Source: Candidatus Hydrogenedentota bacterium (GTDB taxonomy: Bacteria > Hydrogenedentota > Hydrogenedentia > Hydrogenedentales > SLHB01). Taken from it: a stretch of DNA of 36,139 bases. The translations under genes were made by a program, and so were the position numbers. Shown one piece after another: positions 15,136 to 22,525 of the stretch (position 1 is the first letter of the stretch; the number at the start of each line of letters is the position of its first letter). The DNA lies in assembly GCA_903925285.1 (NCBI GenBank), contig CAIYET010000323.1, positions 1 to 36,139 on the forward strand, written 5' to 3'. A model generated the notes under the pieces. The model was given only the letters and a program-made list of their open reading frames with translations, did not search any database and was not told the DNA's origin.

Positions 15136-15165
15136 AGTGTACTGAATCGTATACGGATCCGTCAA
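15136..15165 (-). promoter_or_regulatory. Antitoxin promoter with palindromic operator in the spacer
   Basis: On the minus strand TTGACG (15160-15165) is followed by an 18-base spacer and TACACT (15136-15141), 29 bases before the antitoxin start. The spacer contains the 8-bp palindrome CGTATACG (15148-15155). Ribbon-helix-helix antitoxins often bind short palindromes overlapping their own promoter, so this is a plausible autoregulatory operator. Confidence 0.55.
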
Positions 15166-15189
15166 TCGCGAAAAACCGTGGAGGCCACT

Positions 15190-18100
15190 TCAGCGTTTGA
15201 GCGACTCATGATATTCCTGGAGCGAGAGGACGTGCATGGGCGACTCGCGCATGGCGCGCAGGGCTTGGATGCCGGCACGTGCGGCGGCGAGCGTGGTCAT
15301 GATGGGGAGTCCGTGTTCGATCGCGGCGCGGCGGATGGCTTTTCCATCGAGATTGGATTCGTTGCCGAGCGGTGTATTGATAATCCAGTCGACTTCGCCG
15401 TTGATCATGCGGTCGACGATGTTGGGGCGTCCTTCGCCGACTTTGAATACGTTTTCGACTTCAATGCCTTGCACGCGCAACGCGGCTGCCGTGGCTTTTG
15501 TTGCCAAGAGCTTGAAGCCCAAGTCTATGAGGTCCTGGCCGATGGTTCCCATCTTGACACGGTCGAGCCGGTTGAGGCTTAGGAAGGCCGTGCCGGATTG
15601 TGGGACACGATTGCCTGCGGCGATTTGACTCTTTGCGAATGCAAGGCCCATGTTGCGGTCGATGCCCATGACTTCGCCCGTGCTGCGCATCTCAGGTCCG
15701 AGGAGGATGTCGACGCCGGGGAATTTGATGAACGGGAGCACAACTTCTTTCGCGGAGACGTAGGCTGGTACGGGGTCTTCGGTGACGCCGAGTTCGCGCA
15801 ACGTTTTTCCGGCCATGACGCGGGCGGCGATCTTTGCCAGCGGCAGGCCCGTCGCCTTGCTGACGAAGGGGACCGTACGCGATGCGCGCGGGTTGACTTC
15901 GAGCAGGAAGATATCGTCGTCGCGGACGGCGTACTGGATGTTCATGAGGCCGATGACGTTCAGTTCGCGCGCAAGCGCCCGCGTCTGTACCTTGATCCGT
16001 TCGATGATGGAGGCAGGCAAGTCGTACGGGGGCAAAATACAGGCGCTGTCGCCGGAATGGATCCCGGCTTCCTCGATGTGCTGCATGATGCCGGCAACAA
16101 TCACGTCGGCGCCGTCGGCCAGCGCGTCCACGTCGATTTCGATGGCTGCTTCGAGAAATTTGTCGATCAAGATCGGATGTTCCGGCGCCGCGTCCACGGC
16201 CATCGCCATGTAGCGGTCGAGCGCTTCCTGCGCGTACACGATCTCCATCGCGCGCCCGCCCAGCACGAACGAAGGCCGTACGACGACCGGGTAGCCGATG
16301 CGACTCGCAATGACGCGCGCTTCCTCGATGGTAACGGCGGTATCGTTCGCGGGCTGAAGCAGGTCGAGCTTCTCGACCACTTCGCGGAACCGTTTGCGAT
16401 CTTCCGCACGCGCGATGTTATCGGGTGACGTGCCGATGATGGGGACGCCGGCCTTTTCGAGTGCGACGGCGAGGTTGAGCGGCGTCTGGCCGCCGAATTG
16501 CACGATGACGCCTTTGGGCTTTTCGCGCTCGACGATATTGAGCACATCCTCGAACGTAACCGGCTCGAAATATAGGCGGTCGGCAGTGTCGTAATCCGTC
16601 GAGACCGTTTCGGGGTTGCTGTTGACCATGATGGTTTCGTAGCCGTCTTCTTTGAGCGCGAACACGGCGTGGACACAGCAGTAGTCGAACTCGATGCCTT
16701 GGCCGATGCGGTTTGGACCGCCGCCCAGGATCATTATCTTCTCTTTGGTGGCGGATCGGACCTCGTCTTCGTCGCCGTAGGTCGAGTAGTAATAGGGCGT
16801 GTACGCCTCGAACTCTGCCGCGCACGTATCGACCAGCCGGTACGTCGGGATGATGCCATGTTTCTTGCGCAACGCGCGGACCTCGAGCGGGTCCATGTTC
16901 CATAGAAATGCGAGCTGGTTATCCGAGAAACCGTACTGCTTTGCCGTGCGCAATGTGGCCGCGTCGTCTGGATTGGCCGTACGCAACGCCTGTTCCTCGT
17001 CGACGATTTGCCGCATGTTTTCGAGAAACCACGGGTCGATCTTCGTCGCAAGGAACAGTTCATCGACGGTCGCGCCCGCGCGGAATGCCTGCGCCAACTG
17101 CATGAGGCGTTCGGGACGCGGCGTACGGATTTCGCGTAGCAGCGCCTGTTTTTCTTCCTGCGAATAGGGGTTTGCGGTCAGCGATTTGTCCTTGCCGTCC
17201 GCGCCGAGTCCGAAGCGTCCGATTTCGAGACCGCGAATCCCCTTCTGGAGCGATTCCTTGAATGTGCGTCCGATGCTCATCGTCTCGCCGACGCTCTTCA
17301 TTTGAACCGTCAGATTGTTGTCGGCGCCGCGGAATTTTTCGAAGGCCCAACGCGGGATCTTGGTAACGCAATAGTCGATGGACGGCTCGAACGAGGCCGG
17401 CGTTTCGCGCGTGATATCGTTGCGGATCTCGTCGAGGAAGTAGCCGACGGCCAGTTTCGCGGCGATCTTTGCGATGGGGAATCCCGTCGCTTTCGAGGCA
17501 AGCGCCGAACTGCGCGACACGCGCGGATTCATCTCGACAATGATCATGCGGCCGTTGTCGGGGTGCAAGGCGAACTGGATGTTCGACCCGCCGGTATCGA
17601 CGCCGATTTCGCGGATGATCGCGATCGCGGCGTCGCGCATGATTTGGTATTCCTTGTCGGTGAGCGTCTGGGCCGGTGCGACCGTGATGCTGTCGCCGGT
17701 GTGAACGCCCATCGGGTCGAAGTTCTCGATCGAGCAGACGATGACGACGTTGTCGTTCATGTCGCGCATCACCTCGAGTTCGTATTCCTTCCAGCCGACG
17801 ACCGATTCCTCGATCAGGACTTCGGCGATCGGGCTGCACGTCAGGCCCCACGCGACTACCTCGTTATACTCCTCGCGATTGTACGAAACGCCCGCGCCCG
17901 AACCGCCCAGCGTAAACGCCGGACGGATAATCGCGCTGAAGCCGAGTTCCGCCCCGAAAGCCCGCGCCTCTTCGATCGTGTGTACAACCTTGCTATTGGG
18001 CACATCGAGGCCGATGCGCAGCATCGCGTCGCGAAAAAGTCCGCGATCCTCGGCCTTCTTGATCGCAGGGAGGCGAGCGCCGATCAATTCGCACCCGTAC

Positions 18101-18429
18101 TTCTCCAGAATACCCGCCTCGGCCAATTCGACCGAAAGGTTCAGGCCCGTCTGCCCGCCCACCGTTGGCAACAGGGCGTCGGGGCGCTCGCGCGCGATGA
18201 TCTGCTCCAACACCTCGACGGTGAGCGGTTCGATATACGTGCGGTCGGCCGTTTCGGGGTCGGTCATAATCGTAGCGGGATTGCTGTTGACCAACACGAC
18301 CTCGTAGCCTTCCTCGCGCAGAGCCTTGCAAGCCTGCGTGCCGGAATAGTCGAACTCGCAGGCTTGCCCGATGACGATGGGGCCGGAGCCAATCAACAGA
18401 ATTTTGTGCAGATCCGTTCGTTTAGGCAT
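15190..18429 (-). CDS. carB: Carbamoyl-phosphate synthase large subunit
   Basis: A full-length 1,079-residue CarB. It has the classical duplicated ATP-grasp architecture: [20 protein letters not shown] at the N-terminus, [10 protein letters not shown] in the first ATP-grasp half, [19 protein letters not shown] opening the second half, [12 protein letters not shown] in the second ATP-grasp, and a C-terminal MGS-like allosteric domain. It makes carbamoyl phosphate from bicarbonate, ATP and ammonia delivered by CarA, for pyrimidine and arginine synthesis. No carA lies next to it in this window, although the two are often adjacent. greA lies 104 bases upstream on the same strand with a heptamer-repeat hairpin between them. 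No frameshift is seen. Confidence 0.98.
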   Translation of the reverse strand: MPKRTDLHKILLIGSGPIVIGQACEFDYSGTQACKALREEGYEVVLVNSNPATIMTDPETADRTYIEPLTVEVLEQIIARERPDALLPTVGGQTGLNLSVELAEAGILEKYGCELIGARLPAIKKAEDRGLFRDAMLRIGLDVPNSKVVHTIEEARAFGAELGFSAIIRPAFTLGGSGAGVSYNREEYNEVVAWGLTCSPIAEVLIEESVVGWKEYELEVMRDMNDNVVIVCSIENFDPMGVHTGDSITVAPAQTLTDKEYQIMRDAAIAIIREIGVDTGGSNIQFALHPDNGRMIIVEMNPRVSRSSALASKATGFPIAKIAAKLAVGYFLDEIRNDITRETPASFEPSIDYCVTKIPRWAFEKFRGADNNLTVQMKSVGETMSIGRTFKESLQKGIRGLEIGRFGLGADGKDKSLTANPYSQEEKQALLREIRTPRPERLMQLAQAFRAGATVDELFLATKIDPWFLENMRQIVDEEQALRTANPDDAATLRTAKQYGFSDNQLAFLWNMDPLEVRALRKKHGIIPTYRLVDTCAAEFEAYTPYYYSTYGDEDEVRSATKEKIMILGGGPNRIGQGIEFDYCCVHAVFALKEDGYETIMVNSNPETVSTDYDTADRLYFEPVTFEDVLNIVEREKPKGVIVQFGGQTPLNLAVALEKAGVPIIGTSPDNIARAEDRKRFREVVEKLDLLQPANDTAVTIEEARVIASRIGYPVVVRPSFVLGGRAMEIVYAQEALDRYMAMAVDAAPEHPILIDKFLEAAIEIDVDALADGADVIVAGIMQHIEEAGIHSGDSACILPPYDLPASIIERIKVQTRALARELNVIGLMNIQYAVRDDDIFLLEVNPRASRTVPFVSKATGLPLAKIAARVMAGKTLRELGVTEDPVPAYVSAKEVVLPFIKFPGVDILLGPEMRSTGEVMGIDRNMGLAFAKSQIAAGNRVPQSGTAFLSLNRLDRVKMGTIGQDLIDLGFKLLATKATAAALRVQGIEVENVFKVGEGRPNIVDRMINGEVDWIINTPLGNESNLDGKAIRRAAIEHGLPIMTTLAAARAGIQALRAMRESPMHVLSLQEYHESLKR

Positions 18430-18452
18430 TTAAGGCTCCAAGCTTCAGGCTC

Positions 18453-18532
18453 CAGGCTTCAGGCTTCAGGCTTCAGGTTCCGGACTTGAGACTCCTAACT
18501 CCTGAAGCCTGAAGCCTGAAGCCTGAAGCCTG
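18453..18532. repeat. Heptamer inverted repeat between greA and carB
   Basis: A 25-base array of the unit AGGCTTC (18453-18477) is mirrored by its reverse complement in 18501-18532 (more than four units of GAAGCCT). The arms can form a perfect 25-bp stem with a loop of about 23 bases. The right arm ends one base before the greA stop codon. Such a hairpin could separate expression of greA and carB. Related arrays occur at 22067, 22440 and 28311. Confidence 0.85.
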
Positions 18533-18533
18533 T

Positions 18534-19001
18534 CTACCGCGTGATTTCCAGAATTTCCAACACAATATCGCCCGCAGGCACTTTCGCGACCGCTGTATCG
18601 CCCACCGAAAGACCCAAGAGAGCCTTGCCCACCGGCGATTGCACCGAGATTCGGCCCCGTGCCATGTCCATCTCCAACGGGCTTACCAGCGAATATACAA
18701 TTTCCTTGTTTGTCTTCTTGTTGAGGACGCGGACCTGTGCACCGAGGTAGGCCTTGGTCGCGTCGATGTCCTGATCCTCGATGAAGACCGCGCGCGTTAG
18801 CTTGTCTTCCATGTCGCGGATGCGCGCATGCAACATGGCCTGTTCTTCCTTCGCGGCATGATATTCGGAATTCTCGCGGAGATCGCCGTAGCCGCGCGCC
18901 TGCTCGATGGTCGCCGCCACCTTCATGCGACGCGCGTTGCACGTAGCCAAGTCCGTCTTGAGTTTCTCCAACCCTTCGCGGGTCACATACACTTTTTCCA
19001 T
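18534..19001 (-). CDS. greA: Transcription elongation factor GreA
   Basis: A 155-residue protein close to the usual 158. Residues 1 to about 75 form the N-terminal coiled coil (the LEKLKTDLATCNARRMKVA stretch, then RGYGDLRENSEYHAAKEEQ, whose acidic tip residues reach the polymerase active site). The rest is the FKBP-like C-terminal domain (SPVGKALLGLSVGDTAVAKV). GreA binds the secondary channel of RNA polymerase and stimulates cleavage of backtracked transcripts. The gene is transcribed from a good promoter at 19102-19130. carB lies downstream beyond a heptamer hairpin. The call is secure. Confidence 0.97.
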   Translation of the reverse strand: MEKVYVTREGLEKLKTDLATCNARRMKVAATIEQARGYGDLRENSEYHAAKEEQAMLHARIRDMEDKLTRAVFIEDQDIDATKAYLGAQVRVLNKKTNKEIVYSLVSPLEMDMARGRISVQSPVGKALLGLSVGDTAVAKVPAGDIVLEILEITR

Positions 19002-19311
19002 TTACATCGCTTTCCGTGCCGGCGCGGAAGCCGTGCGCGCGGCGGATTGGCTGTCGGTGGAACGCCAGCATACGCGATAGTCTGCCAGCATTCGAACGCA
19101 GATTATAGCAGACCCCGCGCCCTTGGCCAAACGGGCCTAACTCTGTCACAATAGGCGCTATCCGTCGCGTCGGCGACGGCTGAATTGGCCTTTAACGCCA
19201 TTCGAGATCGCAACCACCTCGTCGCAGAAGCCCTGCGCGCGGCCGTCCTCCGTTTGAGGCGCAGGCCTTGAATGTGAAACACTACGCGACATTCGGACCG
19301 GAGCGCATGTG
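19002..19311. other. Divergent gap between greA and uppP
   Basis: This 310-base gap holds the leftward greA promoter (19102-19130) and an 18-base perfect stem-loop at 19162-19179 (CCGTCGC / GCGACGG around GTCG). I see no gene and no clear rightward promoter for uppP. Confidence 0.55.
19102..19130 (-). promoter_or_regulatory. greA promoter
   Basis: On the minus strand TTGGCC (19125-19130) is followed by a 17-base spacer and a perfect TATAAT -10 box (19102-19107). It lies about 100 bases upstream of the greA start. Confidence 0.65.
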
Positions 19312-20109
19312 ATGATATTCTTGAAAGCGGCGTTATTGGGCGTGGTCGAAGGGATTACGGAGTTCCTGCCGATTAGCAGCACGGGGCACATGATCCTCGT
19401 CGACCAATGGGTGAAACTGAGCGCGGACAAGGCGTTTGTAGACGCGTTCCTTGTCGTCATTCAACTGCCGGCGATCTTCGCGGTGTTATTGTACTTTCTG
19501 AAAGATCTCTGGCCGTTTGTCAAGGATCGCGACGAGACGATGGCACGGATTCGGTTGTGGATTCGTATTGTGATTGCGTTCCTTCCCGCGGCCGTGTGCG
19601 GTGCGTTGCTCGACAAGTATATCGAGGCGAAACTGTTCAACCCGATTACCGTCGGCATTGCGCTACTCGTGGGCGGCATCGTGCTGATCGCGCTCGAGCG
19701 CAAACCGCGCGCTGCCACAATTACGACAGCGCGCGACATCCCGCTCGGCATCGCCATCGGCATCGGCTGCATCCAGTGCATCGCGATGATCCCCGGCACG
19801 TCGCGCTCGGCGGCGACGATCATCGGCGCAATGCTGCTCGGCGCATCCCGCGTCGCGGCGGCCGAGTTCTCGTTCTTCCTCGCCATCCCGACAATGTTCG
19901 GCGCGACCGCGTACAAACTACTCAAGCACGGCGTCGGCTTCAGCCCCGAGCAATGGATGGTCATTGCGGTCGGTTCGGTCGTGTCGTTTTTCGTGGCGTA
20001 CGCCGTTATTGCCGCCTTCATGCGCTACATCCGCGAACGCAGCTTCACCCCGTTCGGCTACTATCGCATCGCCCTCGCGATCCTGGTCCTCGTCTATTTC
20101 CTGCGGTGA
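19312..20109 (+). CDS. uppP: Undecaprenyl-diphosphate phosphatase UppP (BacA)
   Basis: A 265-residue polytopic membrane protein with both UppP signatures: EGITEFLPISSTGH (13-26) and PGTSRSAATI (about 161-170). Their Glu, Ser, His and Arg residues form the periplasm-facing active site. It dephosphorylates undecaprenyl diphosphate, recycling the lipid carrier for peptidoglycan and other glycans, including the polysaccharide made by the locus at the left of this window. Loss or excess alters bacitracin sensitivity. I chose the ATG at 19312 because GGAG sits 8 bases upstream; an adjacent GTG at 19309 is the alternative. The gene appears to be monocistronic. Confidence 0.96.
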   Translation: MIFLKAALLGVVEGITEFLPISSTGHMILVDQWVKLSADKAFVDAFLVVIQLPAIFAVLLYFLKDLWPFVKDRDETMARIRLWIRIVIAFLPAAVCGALLDKYIEAKLFNPITVGIALLVGGIVLIALERKPRAATITTARDIPLGIAIGIGCIQCIAMIPGTSRSAATIIGAMLLGASRVAAAEFSFFLAIPTMFGATAYKLLKHGVGFSPEQWMVIAVGSVVSFFVAYAVIAAFMRYIRERSFTPFGYYRIALAILVLVYFLR

Positions 20110-20279
20110 GCGCCAAGGCTTCAGGCCTCAGCAATAGTCCACGCTCGCCAATCTATCCTTCGTCCTTCAGCGTCCGTCCGCAACTGCATTTCCATGGTAT
20201 ACTTGCTACGAACAGGCCAGTCGCGAGACATCGAGTGCGACGGCAAAAGTAAGGAACATTGCTGAACAGGAGCAAAGAT

Positions 20280-21635
20280 ATGTATCGCTGGATGATATGG
20301 ACTGCATGCGTTGCGAGCGGCATACTGATCTCGTGGCCGCTTTCGGCGCAGGAGCTGAACGATATACCTGGCATCGAGCTTGTTGACGTTTCGGCGGGAA
20401 CGTTCGTCATGGGTGCGCGCGAGGATGGCGACGACGCCCTTTATCTGGGTAAGGGATACGGCGATCCCAGTGAACTGCCACGCCACGAGGTGGCGTTGTC
20501 GGCGTATCGGATCGGGAAGTACGACGTTACGAATACACGGTATGCAGCGGTGTTGAATTGGGCCATGCAAAACGAACGGCTCTTGGATTCGACTGGCAAT
20601 CTATGGGCCGGGGCGGGGAACCTGTATGCGGGCGGGCCGCCGACCCAAGTCATTCTTACAATCACGGACGCCTACTGCAACATAGCGTACTCCGACGGTG
20701 TGTTTGGAGCCAAGACGCGGACCGGTTTGCCGGAGACGACAAACTATGCGATGGACGCGCATCCCGTGGTCAGCGTCAGTTGGTATGGATGCGTGGCGTT
20801 CTGCAACTGGCTGAGCGAGATGGAGGGGCCGACGCAATGTTACGACCTCGAAACTTGGACCTTAGTCCTACCACCGCCGTTTCCAGGCGGATATCGGCTG
20901 CCGACGGAAGCGGAATGGGAGCGGGCTGCGGCGTGGGACGGGTCGAAACACTGGATTTACGGCTATACGTCCGACGCGATGGCAGAGAAAGACCGGTGGA
21001 ACACCCGGTATGTATTTTCGCAGCCCAATGAGATCAATCCACTTTTTCTGATCAACCCCCTGGGGTTGACGGGTTTTCCGGATGTCTCATATACCACGCC
21101 CGTGGGTTGGTTCAACGGCATCAACATAAGTCCGAACGGGGACATCCCAACAGTTGACAGCGTAAGCCCTGCCGGATGTTATGACATGAGCGGCAACGTC
21201 TGGCAATGGGTACATGATTGGTATGGCGCGTATACGGCCGATCCCGCGATCAATCCCACGGGGCCTGCCGACGGCGTCACCCACGCCATACGGGGCGGCG
21301 GCTGGCGGACCAACCGCATGTGCTGCCGCACGGCCCGCCGGATCAGCTATACCCCGGATGATACATGGCACGATATCGGTTTCCGCGTAGCCAGGTCGAA
21401 GTCGAACGCCTCCGGTGAAGGCGAAGGGGAAGGCGAAGGCGAAGGTGAAGGCGAAGGCGAAGGCGAAGGCGAAGGCGAAGGGGAACCGACTGGTTGCGCC
21501 GGTGGGATGTTGACTATCCCCAGGAATGGCAACCCCCTCGGTCCCGTGGCAGGCGACACAATCGTCGTTTTCGCATGCGCCGTACTGCTATTGGCCACGC
21601 GCCCCACAATACGAGGCCGCCAAACGCCAATGTAG
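20280..21635 (+). CDS. Exported FGE/SUMF1-domain protein with Gly-Glu linker and C-terminal membrane tail
   Basis: A 451-residue protein. A signal peptide (about 1-24, ending LSAQ) is followed by an FGE-sulfatase (SUMF1) domain (about 30-375) with family motifs GTFVMGA, YRLPTEAEWERAA and DMSGNVWQWVHDWY. At the region matching the human FGE catalytic Cys pair (GGSYMCHRSYC), this protein reads GGGWRTNRMCC, so the first Cys appears to be Thr; formylglycine-generating activity is doubtful. Twelve Gly-Glu dipeptides (379-402) lead to PTGCAGG, then a hydrophobic helix and a basic end, a layout like cell-surface sorting tails (MYXO-CTERM, GlyGly-CTERM). The ATG at 20280 has AGGAG 7 bases upstream. 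No sulfatase gene is nearby, so a binding or structural surface role is more likely. Confidence 0.88.
   Translation: MYRWMIWTACVASGILISWPLSAQELNDIPGIELVDVSAGTFVMGAREDGDDALYLGKGYGDPSELPRHEVALSAYRIGKYDVTNTRYAAVLNWAMQNERLLDSTGNLWAGAGNLYAGGPPTQVILTITDAYCNIAYSDGVFGAKTRTGLPETTNYAMDAHPVVSVSWYGCVAFCNWLSEMEGPTQCYDLETWTLVLPPPFPGGYRLPTEAEWERAAAWDGSKHWIYGYTSDAMAEKDRWNTRYVFSQPNEINPLFLINPLGLTGFPDVSYTTPVGWFNGINISPNGDIPTVDSVSPAGCYDMSGNVWQWVHDWYGAYTADPAINPTGPADGVTHAIRGGGWRTNRMCCRTARRISYTPDDTWHDIGFRVARSKSNASGEGEGEGEGEGEGEGEGEGEGEGEPTGCAGGMLTIPRNGNPLGPVAGDTIVVFACAVLLLATRPTIRGRQTPM
21414..21485 (+). repeat. In-frame GGNGAA hexamer array encoding 12 Gly-Glu units
   Basis: Twelve tandem copies of GGC/T/G-GAA encode alternating Gly and Glu in the linker of the SUMF1-domain protein. 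The near-identical 6-bp units could change copy number by slippage without breaking the frame, altering linker length. Confidence 0.9.
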
Positions 21636-21863
21636 TGCAATCGTCAACTCTCGGCTTTTTCTTTTCACATGCATTCGCGTTCTTATCTGGTACGGGTGCC
21701 GCAATGGACACCCCAAACTGCAGCCATTGGCATGCGGAGCGTTTGGCCGCCTCACGAGAATGGGCCAACGACCGGAAAGCATCGGAATGCCGCAAGGCCC
21801 CGGTAGAATTCCTGCATGGATATTCAGGCAAGATCGTACTGCGGCCGCATCGGTGCAATCGGA

Positions 21864-22379
21864 TTATCGCTTGCCGCCTTCGTTGCGCTTCAGTTTCCGC
21901 CAGAGGGTATTGCGGCCGATGCCGAGGAGACGCGCGGCTTCGGTGTGGTTGCCTTTACAACGGCGCAGGACGGCGCGAATGTGTTCGGCTTCGATCTGGT
22001 CGAGCGTTGGAACAGGCGTGTCATCGTCCTGCGGGGGTACGCAGTACCAAGCGTGAAGTGCGGTGTAGCCTGAAGCCTGAAGCCTGAAACCTGAAGCCTC
22101 CGCATGGCGGATCATGAGGTCCGCTTCGCCGGGTTGAAACGGGATTGAAATGTAGCCGTAGACGCCTTTGCGCATGGCCCTGACGGCCTGCGGGATATCG
22201 TTCGCGCGAATGGTCAAAATCGTGGGCGTCGTCGCGGCGGTCTCGATGGCATTGGCGAGGTCGTCGGTCAACGCGACGTCCGCGCCGCTTTGAACGATTG
22301 TGTGTCCCGCAGCTTCGAGCATCGCCTTGAGCGTCGTCCGGTTCAGCGGATCGTAGATATCGAGTTTTACATGGGCCAT
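21864..22379 (-). CDS. Receiver-like protein with Fis-type helix-turn-helix, interrupted by a heptamer array
   Basis: A 171-residue protein. Residues 1 to about 92 look like a response-regulator receiver fold, but the usual phospho-acceptor context and the conserved Lys of KP-F (here SIPFQPGE) are not evident, so it is probably degenerate. Residues about 125-168 are a Fis-type HTH (HTH_8): LDQIEAEHIRAVLRR, then GNHTEAARLLGIGRNTLWRK. The sigma54-activating AAA+ domain that usually lies between these parts in NtrC-type regulators is absent. Residues about 94-104 (EASGFRLQASG) are encoded by the 7-bp repeat array at 22067-22099, exactly in the interdomain linker. The gene is divergent from the GH95 fucosidase and may regulate it, but that is inference. 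Its upstream region also contains a heptamer hairpin. Confidence 0.82.
   Translation of the reverse strand: MAHVKLDIYDPLNRTTLKAMLEAAGHTIVQSGADVALTDDLANAIETAATTPTILTIRANDIPQAVRAMRKGVYGYISIPFQPGEADLMIRHAEASGFRLQASGYTALHAWYCVPPQDDDTPVPTLDQIEAEHIRAVLRRCKGNHTEAARLLGIGRNTLWRKLKRNEGGKR
22067..22099 (-). repeat. Heptamer array inside a coding sequence
   Basis: Over four tandem units of AGCCTGA (one with an A substitution) lie inside the Fis-type regulator gene. The 33-base array equals 11 codons, so the frame is kept. The same unit forms the intergenic array between greA and carB. Confidence 0.85.
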
Positions 22380-22394
22380 GGATATATAATAGCA

Positions 22395-22492
22395 GGATGA
22401 AGGATGAAGGATGAAAAAGGCTTTAGGCTTTAGGCTTTAGGCTTTAGGCTTTAGGCTGTAGGCTTCCTTCCTACAGCCTAAAGCCTAAAGCC
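22395..22492. repeat. Heptamer arrays and 23-bp hairpin in a divergent promoter region
   Basis: Three GGATGAA units (from 22395) are followed by about six units of GCTTTAG. Positions 22440-22462 and 22470-22492 are perfect 23-bp reverse complements around a 7-base loop, a very stable hairpin. The element lies between the divergent Fis-type regulator and the GH95 gene. A TATAAT at 22385-22390 on the plus strand has no good -35 partner. If transcription started there, the hairpin would lie in the GH95 leader. Confidence 0.85.
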
Positions 22493-22525
22493 TGGTTCGA
22501 TGGGTTCAGCACGAGGAGATTTGAT

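Noticed and set aside
17302-18489. A 395-codon plus-strand frame inside carB
   Set aside because: It lies fully antisense to an unmistakable CarB, has no recognisable domain and runs into the heptamer repeat. It is an antisense by-product of codon bias.
21816-22073. A plus-strand frame of 85 codons with a signal-peptide-like start
   Set aside because: It is antisense to the HTH_8-containing regulator, whose motif is clear, and it ends in the heptamer array. No homology is recognised.
22395-22492. Possible CRISPR array from repeated units
   Set aside because: The units are 7 bp and directly adjacent, with no unique spacers of 25-40 bp, and no cas genes are present.
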